Positions 1-7,813 of a DNA stretch of 64,000 nt are shown here, piece by piece; position 1 is the stretch's first letter, and every line of letters begins with the position of its first letter. Under the pieces are notes generated by a model, which was not told the DNA's origin, did not search any database, and worked only from the letters and a program-made list of their open reading frames with translations. The stretch is from positions 1-64,000 of the forward strand of contig JAKASR010000005.1 of assembly GCA_021818955.1 (NCBI GenBank), read 5' to 3'. The position numbers were made by a program, and so were the translations under genes. This DNA comes from Acidobacteriota bacterium. Its GTDB lineage: Bacteria > Acidobacteriota > Terriglobia > Terriglobales > SCQP01.

Positions 1-1
1 C

Positions 2-124
2 TTCGACCGCGGCCACATGCTGCCCATCGAGCCCGGCTGGGAAGAAATCGCCGACTGGCTGGAAAGCTGGTGCGCCGCGCGCGAAAGCGCCCGCGCGGTG
101 CGGCTCGGCCGCTTTTACTTTTAG
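2..124 (+). CDS. Alpha/beta-hydrolase-like protein, C-terminal end (partial)
   Basis: This frame is open from the window edge to a TAG at 122-124 and encodes about 40 residues. It begins FDRGHMLPIEP and continues with a Trp-rich amphipathic helix (WEEIADWLESW). A Gly-His followed by a C-terminal helix is typical of the end of alpha/beta-hydrolases, where the His belongs to the catalytic triad; that family call is inference from a short fragment. The last seven codons and the stop lie inside the dispersed repeat that starts at about 101, so the repeat has supplied the C-terminus (LGRFYF) and the stop codon. The 5' part lies outside the window. Confidence 0.55.
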   Translation, partial: FDRGHMLPIEPGWEEIADWLESWCAARESARAVRLGRFYF

Positions 125-320
125 GCGCTGACGCTTTCGCCAAGGTCCGGCCGAAACCGGACGCAGGGCGAATACTCATGGCTGCCGGGCATTGCCAGGC
201 GCAATTCCTGCGGAATTGCTTGGTATTGTCGTTCATAGGCGCGGGACCTAATAGGAACCCCGCGCTTCGGCCTGCGATTTCGGACGAAAACTGCTGTCCG
301 ACTCGGCCGTTAACGCTTTT
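101..320 (+). repeat. Dispersed composite intergenic repeat, copy 1 (full length)
   Basis: This is a full copy of a roughly 220-bp repeat also seen at 7472-7970, 19967-20185 (inverted), 29996-30246 and 62347-62500. In order it holds a head CGGCTCGGCCGCTTTTAC, a block with the palindromic CCGGCCGAAACCGG, a mini-hairpin GCAATTCC-TGC-GGAATTGC (201-219), a GC hairpin GCGCGGG/CCCGCGC with a 13-nt loop (239-265), and a tail CGACTCGGCCGTTAACGC. Head and tail resemble each other in direct orientation. No transposase is attached. It begins inside the last codons of the upstream hydrolase. Confidence 0.85.
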
Positions 321-423
321 CGACACCAGCCCCCGAATATTAATCAATTTTGATCTTTAATATCCGGCGTCATTAGCGAATGACCCGGCCTGACAAGCGG
401 CGGGGGGCGAGCTGAAAGCTCTT

Positions 424-837
424 CTAAGCCACCACCCAGCCCGCATCGCGCCGGGCATCGGCGACCGCATAGGTTGCGGTGTTGACCGGACTGTTGCGAG
501 CGGCTTTTTCCAACTTGCGGCGGGCCATTGCGGCCTCGACTTCCTGCTCGAACGCCTGCACCCGCGCTTTGATTTCGCTCACGTCGAAGCTTTGACCGGG
601 TTCGCGATCTTCCGGGCGAAGCACAGCGTTGATGGCGCGCAACAGCCCGTCAATTTCCATCGGGTCATGCACGCTCCAGGTTTTCATGCTGACCTGCAGC
701 AGGCCATCAAGCACGCGATTATTATCCGACATCAGCTCCAGGTCCACGGCAAACCGATGCCGCGGATCGTAGAGTTCATCGGTCGCCGGCAACAACTGCC
801 AAGGCCCCCATTCCGGGCAAGTAATCATCGTGTACAT
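424..837 (-). CDS. Hypothetical protein, 137 aa
   Basis: I do not recognise this protein. It is soluble and has no signal peptide or membrane segment. The N-terminal half is Trp- and Leu-rich (CPEWGPWQLLPATDELYDP). The C-terminal part is a charged predicted helix of about 40 residues (EIKARVQAFEQEVEAAMARR) that could form a coiled coil. The start at 837 is an ATG with only a weak ribosome binding site; an ATG three codons later (MITCPEW) is an alternative. The gene stands alone between repeat copy 1 and ribokinase. Its codon use matches the neighbours. Confidence 0.6.
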   Translation of the reverse strand: MYTMITCPEWGPWQLLPATDELYDPRHRFAVDLELMSDNNRVLDGLLQVSMKTWSVHDPMEIDGLLRAINAVLRPEDREPGQSFDVSEIKARVQAFEQEVEAAMARRKLEKAARNSPVNTATYAVADARRDAGWVVA

Positions 838-915
838 ACCTATATTTTAGGAAGCCCGGCGACGAATCCATGGCCTTAAAATCTGACGCGCGGCATGCGG
901 TTTAGCGGCATTCCC

Positions 916-950
916 CGATCAGTTATCGTGTGATGGCGGTTAACTGATCG
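916..950. promoter_or_regulatory. Perfect 10-bp inverted repeat, operator or hairpin
   Basis: CGATCAGTTA (916-925) and TAACTGATCG (941-950) are exact inverted copies separated by 15 nt. The element lies between the 3' end of ribokinase and the 5' end of the 137-aa gene, both on the minus strand. It could end rbsK transcription, although no T-tract follows, or act as an operator for the downstream gene. The sequence does not decide between these. Confidence 0.4.
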
Positions 951-1030
951 CATGAGAGCCGCCACCCGGCGCGTCTATTTCAGATTCATTCCGGCGGGAG
1001 GCCAGCGGTTGGCGGCAGGGGGCTGGCTTT

Positions 1031-1957
1031 TCACGCGCCCGCGGCAAAGCTCTCGACCTCGCCACGCGCCGGCGCGCAGGCCTGGGCGCCAAGCCGGGTG
1101 ACGGAGAGCGCGGCGGCGCGGTTGGCGAAGCGGCAAGCGCCGGCCAGGTCCAGGCCTTCGCTCAAGCCCACCGCCAAAGCGGCATTGAAGACGTCGCCGG
1201 CGGCGGTGGTATCGACCGCCGCCACCCGGGGGGCGGGCAGCAGTTGGGGGGCGCCACCGGCATCCAGCAGGCAGCCCTGTTCGCCCAGCTTGACCACCAC
1301 CGCGCCAGCGCCGCGGCGGCGCAACTCGCGCGCGATCGGTTCCGCTTCGGCCGGCGCCAGCCTTGCCGGCGGGCGCCCAGCCAGAATCGCCGCCTCGGTC
1401 TCGTTGGGGGTGAGCACGTCCACCGCCGCCAGGAGATGGTCGGGGAGCGCCCGCGCCGGCGCCGGATCGAGCACCACGCGCGCCCCCGCGCGCCGCGCCG
1501 CTAGCGCCGCCGCCGCGACCGTCTCCAGCGGATTTTCCAGTTGCAGCAAGACGATGCCCGCGCCCGCCAGCGCCTCCGCTTGCGCCGCCACGTCGGCGGG
1601 CAGAAAGCGGTCGTTGGCTCCGGGCACGATGATGATCGAGTTGGCGCCATCGTCGCCGACAAAGATGAGCGCGATGCCGCTAGTGCAATCCCGAATCTCG
1701 AGCAAACCGGACACATCGCAACCGGCGGCGGCCAGGTTATCGCGCATGCGCCGGCCGTAGATATCATCGCCCACCCGGCCAAGCATCTTGACCCGCCCGC
1801 CCAGACGCGCCGCGGCATAGGCTTGGTTGGCGCCCTTGCCGCCCGGCTCTTCGAAAAATCGCCGCCCCACCAGCGTCTCGCCCACCACCGGAATGCGCGG
1901 CCCGCAGGCCACCAGATCGTAGTTCAGGCTGCCAATCACGACAATGGGTGTGGGCAT
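1031..1957 (-). CDS. rbsK: Ribokinase (PfkB family)
   Basis: Ribokinase phosphorylates D-ribose to ribose 5-phosphate with ATP in the cytoplasm. The 308-residue protein has the usual family length. The N-terminal sugar-binding region (GSLNYDLV, then EEPGGKGANQAYAAARLGG at about 37-55) matches PfkB signature 1. The C-terminal signature is DTTAAGDVFNAAL, with the catalytic base Asp in AAGD and the anion hole formed by the same loop. The ATG at 1957 has a good AGGAG box about 9 nt upstream. No ribose transporter or regulator is adjacent, so another sugar of the PfkB family cannot be excluded, but the GGKGANQA motif favours ribose. Confidence 0.88.
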   Translation of the reverse strand: MPTPIVVIGSLNYDLVACGPRIPVVGETLVGRRFFEEPGGKGANQAYAAARLGGRVKMLGRVGDDIYGRRMRDNLAAAGCDVSGLLEIRDCTSGIALIFVGDDGANSIIIVPGANDRFLPADVAAQAEALAGAGIVLLQLENPLETVAAAALAARRAGARVVLDPAPARALPDHLLAAVDVLTPNETEAAILAGRPPARLAPAEAEPIARELRRRGAGAVVVKLGEQGCLLDAGGAPQLLPAPRVAAVDTTAAGDVFNAALAVGLSEGLDLAGACRFANRAAALSVTRLGAQACAPARGEVESFAAGA

Positions 1958-1999
1958 AAACGCATCTCCTGCGACCCTATCTTAAACGAAGGGCGGAGG

Positions 2000-2080
2000 C
2001 GGCACGGCCGCTTTTACTTTCAGGCGCCGACGCTGCCGCAGGAATCCGGCCGCTTCCGGACGCTTGGCGAAAACTCATGG
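2000..2080 (+). repeat. Dispersed repeat, diverged 5' module only
   Basis: This copy keeps the head (GGCACGGCCGCTTTTAC) and the CCGGCCGCTTCCGGACG block of the dispersed repeat but has several substitutions and lacks the downstream hairpin modules. It ends with AAACTCATGG immediately before the stop codon of the CRTAC1-like gene at 2082. It occupies the gap between the ribokinase start and that stop. Confidence 0.65.
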
Positions 2081-2081
2081 T

Positions 2082-3938
2082 TTACGCCAGCAGCTTTTCC
2101 GGCAGGCGGGTTCGCTTCGCGTCGATGCCTTCGCCTTCGCGCACGGTATAAAAGCGGTTAGCTTCGACCTGCTTCAGTGTCTCCAGCAGCCCGCTGGGCC
2201 AGCGGATGGTAATCTTCTCGGCCTCGCGCGCCGACCCCAGGCCGAAGTGCAGCCGCAGATCGTTTTGCGAGATGAAGCTGCCGCCGGAACGAACTTCATC
2301 GTATAGGGGCGAGCCGTTGGCCTCGACCGTCACCCCGGCGCCGATGGCCGAGCGGTTCGATTTCACCCCTTCCAGCTTGAGGCTGATGAAATTCCCCACC
2401 GGGGCGGAGTTGTAATACAGCGACGGCGGCTCGTTCATATTGTTGACCACCCCGGAAAGCCGCCCCTGGTTGAACAAATCGCCCAGGGCCAGCCCGCGCG
2501 CGGCATGATGGCGGCGCAAATCGGCGCCGGCGCGGGCGGTGATGTTGGCGAACCGTCCATCGTGCAGATTGTAATAGACCACCTTGGGTTCTTTGAAGGT
2601 AACGCCGAGTTTGTGCTCGTCCACTTCGGGGTACACATGGCCGTTGCAGATAAAGAGGCCCAGCCAGCCGCTGTTGTCGAAATCCCAAAACATCACCCCC
2701 CAGCCCAGATACCGGGTGATGTTGCCCAGACCGGCGGCGTAGGTCACGTCGTCGAACATTTCCTGGCCGTCGTTGCGGTAGAGCGTGGGGGTATCGTCGC
2801 TGAAGTTGGTTTTGACGATATCCAGGCGGCCGTTGCGCAGATAATCGCCGGCGGAAACTCCCATGCCGGCCTGCTCGGCGCCGTCCTGGTTATAGGCCAC
2901 CCCGGCCATGGCCGCAATATCGGTGAAGGCGCCGTTTTTCAGGTTGTGGTAGAGAATGTTCGGGGTGGAATCGTCGGAGACGTAAATGTCGGGCCAGCCG
3001 TCCTGGTCGTAATCGCCGGTCAGCGGCGTAAAGCCGTAATAGCCGGAGGGATGGACGATGCCGGATTTTTCCGACACATCGGTGAAAGTGCCGTCGCCGT
3101 TATTGTGGAACAGGGCATTGACGCCGCCCTTGAGCCCGCGCGGGCCGCACATCACGTCAATCCCCTTCCACTGGCACCAGCGCCCCTCGCCGGGGCGGGG
3201 CACGCTGTTATAGCTGAAATCAATATAGCGAGCGACGAAGAGGTCGAGATGCCCGTCGCGATCGTAATCCACAAAGCAGGCGCCGGTGCTCCATTCCTGC
3301 CGATCCGTGATCAGGCCGGCCTTGGCCGTAACATCGGTGAAGGTGCCGTCGCCGTTGTTGTGGTAGAGCACATTCTGGCCCCAGTAGGTGACCAGCAGAT
3401 CGAGATGGCCGTCGTTGTCGTAGTCGCCGACGCAGGCGCCTTGCCCCCATCCGGAACGCAGCAGCCCGGCTGGGCGGGTGACGTCGGTAAAGGTGCCGTC
3501 GCGGTTGTTCTTATAAAGATGATTGGTCGGCGCCGCGCCGGCGGGAAAGCCGCCCCGCCGCGATCCGTTGACCAGGAAAATGTCGGGCCAGCCGTCGTTA
3601 TCGTAATCGAAAACCACGGCGCCGTTGCCGGTGGTGCTGATGATGAAGTTTTTGTGATGGACGCCGCCATACACGTCGGGCGCGGTCAACCCGGCGCGGG
3701 CGGCGATATCGGCAAAGGCGACGGGCGGAATTTTGCCCGGCGGCAGGGCGGCAGGCCGGGGCGCGGCCCGGGCGCGGGGGGAAAAATGCAGCGCCGGCGG
3801 CCGCCAGATAGCCGGCCATATTTCCGGCGCCGGCGCCGCAGGCAAAACCCGGCCGGTTTTTCCCCAAGCGCGGCCCGCGGCGGCGGCGGAGACTCCGGCG
3901 GCCAGCAGTTCTTTGCAAAATATCCGGCGATTGCGCAT
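2082..3938 (-). CDS. Secreted CRTAC1-like FG-GAP/ASPIC-UnbV protein
   Basis: The 618-residue protein has an N-terminal export signal (RRIFCKELLAAGVSAAAAG) and a proline-rich spacer to about residue 70. A beta-propeller region follows with repeated calcium-binding FG-GAP/VCBS motifs: DYDNDGWPDIFL, DYDNDGHLDLLV, DYDRDGHLDLFV and DYDQDGWPDIYV. The C-terminal 80 residues form an ASPIC/UnbV domain (SGGSFISQNDLRLHFGLG, then ITIRWPSG). Such proteins are extracellular or periplasmic and of unknown substrate. Later propeller repeats are degenerate (DYLRNGRLDIV, DFDNSGWLGLFI). The gene stands alone and its stop abuts a repeat copy. The family is abundant in Acidobacteriota and Planctomycetes. Confidence 0.88.
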   Translation of the reverse strand: MRNRRIFCKELLAAGVSAAAAGRAWGKTGRVLPAAPAPEIWPAIWRPPALHFSPRARAAPRPAALPPGKIPPVAFADIAARAGLTAPDVYGGVHHKNFIISTTGNGAVVFDYDNDGWPDIFLVNGSRRGGFPAGAAPTNHLYKNNRDGTFTDVTRPAGLLRSGWGQGACVGDYDNDGHLDLLVTYWGQNVLYHNNGDGTFTDVTAKAGLITDRQEWSTGACFVDYDRDGHLDLFVARYIDFSYNSVPRPGEGRWCQWKGIDVMCGPRGLKGGVNALFHNNGDGTFTDVSEKSGIVHPSGYYGFTPLTGDYDQDGWPDIYVSDDSTPNILYHNLKNGAFTDIAAMAGVAYNQDGAEQAGMGVSAGDYLRNGRLDIVKTNFSDDTPTLYRNDGQEMFDDVTYAAGLGNITRYLGWGVMFWDFDNSGWLGLFICNGHVYPEVDEHKLGVTFKEPKVVYYNLHDGRFANITARAGADLRRHHAARGLALGDLFNQGRLSGVVNNMNEPPSLYYNSAPVGNFISLKLEGVKSNRSAIGAGVTVEANGSPLYDEVRSGGSFISQNDLRLHFGLGSAREAEKITIRWPSGLLETLKQVEANRFYTVREGEGIDAKRTRLPEKLLA

Positions 3939-4121
3939 GCTTCGCTATCGGTTCCTTCATTCCCGCGCGCCACTGGAATTTCCACTGCCGGGAAAAGACC
4001 TCGCAGGCATCGAGCCCATCTATTTTTGACATTGTATAGATTTTTACCGCGCGCGAAGGGTGCGAGTTCGCACAGGGCGGCTAGCGCGCCGCAGAAACGG
4101 ACGCGGCGCGGCCAGCTGGGG

Positions 4122-4146
4122 GGCGGCTCGGCCGTTAACGCTTCAG
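4122..4146 (+). repeat. Dispersed repeat, tail fragment supplying a stop codon
   Basis: The sequence GGCGGCTCGGCCGTTAACGC plus CTTCAGG matches the tail of the dispersed repeat. The palindromic GTTAAC within it provides the TAA stop (4137-4135) of the minus-strand substrate-binding protein. Confidence 0.6.
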
Positions 4147-5016
4147 GGCGGCGAGGAATCGCAGGGCGACGGCTTTGGGGTCCTGGTGCCGCACATCAAC
4201 GTCGGCATTCATGGCGCGCATGGCGGCGGTCGAGATGCGGCCTTGCAGGCGCTGCAGCAGCGGCGCGAGCAGCGGCGCGGCGGCGGGGCGGTAAACGTAA
4301 ATCGCCTGGTAAGCGGGAAAGAAATGGCGGTCGTCGCGCAGCGCCGCCAGGCGCAGCGCCTGGATGCGTCCGGCGGTGGAATCGCCGGCGATGACATCCA
4401 CGCGATGCGAGGCCAGGGCCAGGTAGGTCAGCGCCAGAGCCATGGCGCGCGGCGGCGAAGCAAAGTGGATATGATAAGCGCGCGCCCAGCCGGGATAGCC
4501 GTCGGGGCGCTGGAAAAATTCGTAGCCGAAGGCGGCGCGCAGGCGAGGCGCGACCCGGGCCAGCTCGGAGACATTGGCCAGATGCAGCCGTTTCGCCATC
4601 GACTGCCGCACCAGAATGGCGAAGCTATCGTCGAAGCCGAGCGGGCGGCTGATGCGCAGCCCCGCGCGCCGGTAATCGGCGCGGGCGGCGCGCCAGGCGG
4701 CCTTCGCATCGGCGGGCGGGGTTTGATGAAAAATGTCGGCCAGCGCCGTGCCGGTGTATTCGGGATACACGTCAATCCGCCCGGCCAGCAGCGCGCGATG
4801 GCAAAGCAAGGTGCCGCCCAGGTCGAAGCGGCGGACGACGTCGAGGGGCGCGCCCGGGCGCTGCCGGGCGGCATTGGCCAGCAGCTCGCCCAGCACGATC
4901 TGCTCGGTAAAATCTTTGGCGCCGATTACCAGCCGCGGGCCGGAACGGCAGGCGGCGGCGCCCAACGCCATAACCAGGCCGGCGACCAGGCAAAACGCAC
5001 GGCGGGAAAAGTTCAT
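4135..5016 (-). CDS. Glycine betaine/choline-type ABC transporter substrate-binding protein
   Basis: This 293-residue protein is the binding component of an OpuC/Osm-type importer. The N-terminal hydrophobic segment ends in Cys23 (ALGAAACRSG), consistent with a lipoprotein. The mature part opens with LVIGAKDFTEQIVLGELLA, the hallmark of the OpuAC family, and carries DVYPEYTGTAL, a further family motif of the binding site. The length is typical. Its gene follows the permease and ATPase genes on the same strand, with a repeat copy (5062-5180) in between, so it is the distal member of that operon. The exact ligand (betaine, choline, carnitine) cannot be read from the sequence. The TAA stop lies in a repeat fragment. 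Confidence 0.87.
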   Translation of the reverse strand: MNFSRRAFCLVAGLVMALGAAACRSGPRLVIGAKDFTEQIVLGELLANAARQRPGAPLDVVRRFDLGGTLLCHRALLAGRIDVYPEYTGTALADIFHQTPPADAKAAWRAARADYRRAGLRISRPLGFDDSFAILVRQSMAKRLHLANVSELARVAPRLRAAFGYEFFQRPDGYPGWARAYHIHFASPPRAMALALTYLALASHRVDVIAGDSTAGRIQALRLAALRDDRHFFPAYQAIYVYRPAAAPLLAPLLQRLQGRISTAAMRAMNADVDVRHQDPKAVALRFLAALKR

Positions 5017-5061
5017 TGAAGACAGCTTAAAGCGGGCATGCCTTCAGGCGCCGGCCTTTTT

Positions 5062-5180
5062 GCGGCTCGGCCGTGAACGCTTCAGGCTGCAGGCAATTTC
5101 TTCGAAATTGACAGACTTGAGGCAATTTCTCTGAAATTGCCAAGGACGAAACTACGGCCCGACGCGGCCGTTAAGGCTTA
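5062..5180 (+). repeat. Dispersed repeat, short variant with two mini-hairpins
   Basis: This variant has the head TGCGGCTCGGCCGTGAACGC and the tail GACGCGGCCGTTAAGGC. In between are two mini-hairpins of the type GGCAATTTC-NNN-GAAATTGCC (5092-5110, imperfect at the end, and 5121-5141, perfect). The long middle block of the full copy is missing. It sits inside the transporter operon, and its tail supplies the TAA stop of the permease gene (5173-5171). Confidence 0.75.
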
Positions 5181-5815
5181 TAGCGGCGGGCGAGCCAGGC
5201 TTCAAGCGCTCCGAGCGAGCCATCCACGCCCAGGGCCAGCAGAGCGGCGGGCACGGCGCCGGCCAGGATCAGGCGGTTATCGGCGGTGGCCAGGCCGCGG
5301 AAGATGAATTCGCCCAAGCCGCCGGCGCCGATGGCGGCGGCAATGGTGGCGGTGCCGACGGAAATTACGGCGGCGACCCGCAGCCCGCCGAAGATGGCGG
5401 GCAGCGCCAGCGGCAACTCGACCTGCAGCAGGCGCTGGCGCGGGGTCATGCCCAGAGCGATTGCGGCCTCGCGCACCGCCGCATCCACCTGCACGATTCC
5501 GCCATAAGCGCCGCGCATGATGGGCAGCAGCGAATACAGCACCAAGGCGACGATGGCGCTGGGCGCGCCCACGCCGCCAATCAGCGGCAGGGGCAGCAAA
5601 AAGCCAAACAGCGCCAGGCTGGGAATGGTCTGCACGATATTGGCGGCGCCCAAGGCCCAGCGGCGCACGCCGCGGCGGCGCGTTGCCCAGACGCCGAGCG
5701 GCAGCCCGATCGCCGCCGCCAGGGCGGTGCTCAACACCACCAGCCCGAGATGCTCGGCAAACAATTGCAGCAGCTCGCGGCGGTGGAAGAGCAGAAAGCG
5801 CAGCCAGCCTAGCAT
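5171..5815 (-). CDS. Betaine/choline-type ABC transporter permease
   Basis: The 214-residue integral membrane protein has about five to six hydrophobic segments. It carries the EAA loop that contacts the ATPase (VREAAIALGMTPRQRLLQVE, about residues 113-132), followed by LPLALPAIFGGLRVA, as in OpuBB/OpuCB/OsmW proteins (usually 210-240 aa). Its ATG overlaps the stop of the ATPase gene by 7 bp, so the two are translationally coupled. Only one permease gene is present, so a homodimer is likely. The stop codon is formed by the tail of a dispersed repeat. Confidence 0.88.
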   Translation of the reverse strand: MLGWLRFLLFHRRELLQLFAEHLGLVVLSTALAAAIGLPLGVWATRRRGVRRWALGAANIVQTIPSLALFGFLLPLPLIGGVGAPSAIVALVLYSLLPIMRGAYGGIVQVDAAVREAAIALGMTPRQRLLQVELPLALPAIFGGLRVAAVISVGTATIAAAIGAGGLGEFIFRGLATADNRLILAGAVPAALLALGVDGSLGALEAWLARRYKP

Positions 5816-6558
5816 GGCGGGATTCCGATGGCGGGTTGACGGCGGGCGAGACGGAAGTAGGCTTGGGCTTCCGGATCGGCGCTGGCGGCGACGGCGGCGG
5901 GCGCGCCGGCGGCCACCAGGCGGCCGCGGTCCAGCAGCGCCAGATGCGTGGCCAGGCGCAGCGCTTCGGCGATATCGTGCGTGACCAGCACCAGAGTGAT
6001 GCCGGTTTCGGCTTGCAGGCGCAGCAGCAGCGTTTGCATTTCGTCGCGGGTAATCGGGTCGAGCGCGCCGAACGGCTCATCGAGCAGCAACACGCCCGGG
6101 CGGGCGGCGAGCGCCCGCGCCACGCCCACGCGCTGGCGCTCGCCGCCGGAAAGCTGGTGGGGAAAACGTCCGGCATAGCGTTCCGGCTCAAGCCCCATCG
6201 AAGTCAACAACTCGCGCACCCGGCGGCGGATTGCCGCCGGCGCCCAGCCCAGCAGACGGGGCAGCAAGCCGATGTTGCGCTCGACCGTGAAGTGCGGAAA
6301 CAAGCCGCCTTCCTGAATGACGTAGCCGAGCGAGCGGCGCAGGGCAATCGGATTCCAATCGGCGACGGAGCGGCCCTCGACGCGCACCGCGCCCGCGGTC
6401 AGCGCGGCCATGCGATTGATGGTTTTCAAAGCCGTAGATTTACCCGCGCCGCTGCGGCCGAGCAGCACCCAGCGCTCGCCGGCAGCGATACGCAGGGAAA
6501 AATCAGCCAGCGCCAGCCGGCCGCCGCGCGCGACTTCGGCATGGAGAAATTCGATCAC
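5809..6558 (-). CDS. Betaine/choline-type ABC transporter ATP-binding protein
   Basis: This is the ATPase of the importer. It has Walker A GRSGAGKST, Q-loop region VIQEGGLFPHFTV, signature LSGGERQR, Walker B VLLLDEPFGALDP and the switch His in LVTHD. I chose the GTG at 6558 because it overlaps the rlmB stop as GTGA, and the protein then begins VIEFLHAEV, close to the normal start of the family. The resulting 249 residues fit OpuCA/OsmV proteins that lack the C-terminal CBS pair. Upstream in-frame sequence is only the antisense-free read-through of rlmB DNA and should not be included. Confidence 0.87.
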   Translation of the reverse strand: MIEFLHAEVARGGRLALADFSLRIAAGERWVLLGRSGAGKSTALKTINRMAALTAGAVRVEGRSVADWNPIALRRSLGYVIQEGGLFPHFTVERNIGLLPRLLGWAPAAIRRRVRELLTSMGLEPERYAGRFPHQLSGGERQRVGVARALAARPGVLLLDEPFGALDPITRDEMQTLLLRLQAETGITLVLVTHDIAEALRLATHLALLDRGRLVAAGAPAAVAASADPEAQAYFRLARRQPAIGIPPC

Positions 6559-7373
6559 GCGGAACCTGGAAGGTTGCCGATGGGGCTCGGCGTTTGGCGC
6601 TGGCGGACGACTTCGAAGAACGCAATGCCCGCCGCGACGGAGGCATTGAGCGAGGCGATGCCGCCGCGGGCGCCGTGCCGCATGGGAATCGAGCAGAGCG
6701 CGTCGCAGCGCGAGCGCACCAGTTGGTGCAAGCCTTGATGTTCGGCGCCGACCACCAGCACGAGCGCGGGCGGCAAGGCGATCGTCCAGATGGCCCGCGG
6801 CGCGGCGGCATCGAGTCCATACACCCAAAAGCCGGCCTGCTGCAGCCGGGGCAGCGCCGCGGCCAGATTGGGGGCGCGCGCGACCGGCAGGTATTCGAGC
6901 GCGCCGGCGGCGACGCGCTCGACGGCGGCGCTCAAGCCGGCGGCGCGGCGGGCGGGCAGCAGGGCGCCATCGGCGCCGGCCGCGGCGGCGGAGCGCAGAA
7001 TCGCGCCCAGATTGTGCGGGTCTTCCACGCCATCCAGCGCCACCAGAAAGCGGCCGCCGGCTTGAGCGCGCGCGATCAGATCCTCCAGCGCCAGCACCGG
7101 GCGCGCCTCGGCCCGCGCCATCACCCCCTGGTGCGGCACGCCCGCGGCCAGCCGGTCGAGCACGGCGCGGGGCTCCAGCCGCACCGCGACGCCGCGCGCG
7201 CGCGCCCGCCCGGCCAGCGCCGCCGGCCGCGCCGAGGATGCGTGCTCGCGCGCCAGCAGCAGATATTGCAGCGGGCGCACCTCCGCGCGCAGCGCCTCTT
7301 CCACCGCGTGCGGCCCGATCAGCCAGTCGGAGCGATCCGGAGCTTCCCGTCTGCCGGAACGATTTTTCGCCAT
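6555..7373 (-). CDS. rlmB: 23S rRNA (guanosine-2'-O-)-methyltransferase RlmB-like (TrmH/SpoU family)
   Basis: The enzyme methylates a ribose 2'-OH of 23S rRNA using S-adenosylmethionine. The 272-residue protein has the N-terminal substrate-binding domain (IGPHAVEEAL, about 22-31) and a SpoU/TrmH knot domain. The three knot motifs are visible: VEDPHNLGAILRSAAAAGAD (motif 1, with the catalytic Arg), LVVGAEHQGLHQLV (motif 2) and IPMRHGARGGIASLNASVAA (motif 3). In motif 3 the usual SLNVSVA is SLNASVA. Its stop overlaps the GTG start of the ABC ATPase by 4 bp, so it heads that operon. The exact guanosine modified is inferred from the family. Confidence 0.88.
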   Translation of the reverse strand: MAKNRSGRREAPDRSDWLIGPHAVEEALRAEVRPLQYLLLAREHASSARPAALAGRARARGVAVRLEPRAVLDRLAAGVPHQGVMARAEARPVLALEDLIARAQAGGRFLVALDGVEDPHNLGAILRSAAAAGADGALLPARRAAGLSAAVERVAAGALEYLPVARAPNLAAALPRLQQAGFWVYGLDAAAPRAIWTIALPPALVLVVGAEHQGLHQLVRSRCDALCSIPMRHGARGGIASLNASVAAGIAFFEVVRQRQTPSPIGNLPGSA

Positions 7374-7471
7374 GCCCGATTATGCAATCGCAATCGCCGC
7401 CGCGGCTAGCCAACCCTTCGCCGGACCGCGTCGAGACGCAACCTCCAGACGCGCGGAAAGCGGCAAGCGGC

Positions 7472-7620
7472 GCGGCTCAGCCGCTTTTACTTTTAGGCGC
7501 TGACGCTTTCGAAAAGGTCCGGCCGAAACCGGACGCTTTGCGAATACTCATGGCGGCCGGACATGGCCAGGCGCAATGCCTGCGGAATTCCGGCTTGCTT
7601 GATGCAATTCCTGCGGAATT
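7472..7620 (+). repeat. Dispersed repeat cluster, first tandem copy
   Basis: This copy holds the head (GCGGCTCAGCCGCTTTTAC), the CCGGCCGAAACCGG block, one damaged and one intact mini-hairpin (GCAATTCCTGCGGAATTGC at 7604-7622). It is cut short where the next copy begins. With the next two copies it fills most of the 633-bp gap between the divergent genes rlmB and egtD. Confidence 0.8.
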
Positions 7621-7813
7621 GCGCGGCTCGGCCGCTTTTACTTTTAGGCGCTGACGCTTTCGCAAAGGTCCGGCCGAAACCGGACGCTTTGCGAATACTC
7701 ATGGCTGCCGAAAGTTTATCGTCGTTAATAGGCGCGGGACCTAATAGGAACCCCGCGCTTCGGCCTGCGATTTCGGACGAAAACTGCTGTCCGACTCGGC
7801 CGTTAACGCTTTT
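7621..7813 (+). repeat. Dispersed repeat cluster, second tandem copy
   Basis: This nearly full copy has the head, the CCGGCCGAAACCGG block, the GC hairpin GCGCGGG/CCCGCGC and the tail GACTCGGCCGTTAACGC. It lacks the GCAATTCC mini-hairpin, which is replaced by AAAGTTTATCGTCG. It is almost identical to copy 1 in the shared parts, so the copies are either recent or kept alike. Confidence 0.85.

Noticed and set aside
70-360. Open frames running through the repeat copies, for example 70-360, 7563-7910 and 29939-30259, encoding a shared peptide
   Set aside because: The frames stay open on both strands because of base composition, have no ribosome binding site in most copies and differ in length and ends from copy to copy. 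The shared peptide is a by-product of the repeat.
2505-4394. A 629-residue frame on the plus strand antisense to the CRTAC1-like gene
   Set aside because: It mirrors the minus-strand gene, whose protein has clear FG-GAP, ASPIC and signal-peptide features; long antisense frames are common in GC-rich DNA.
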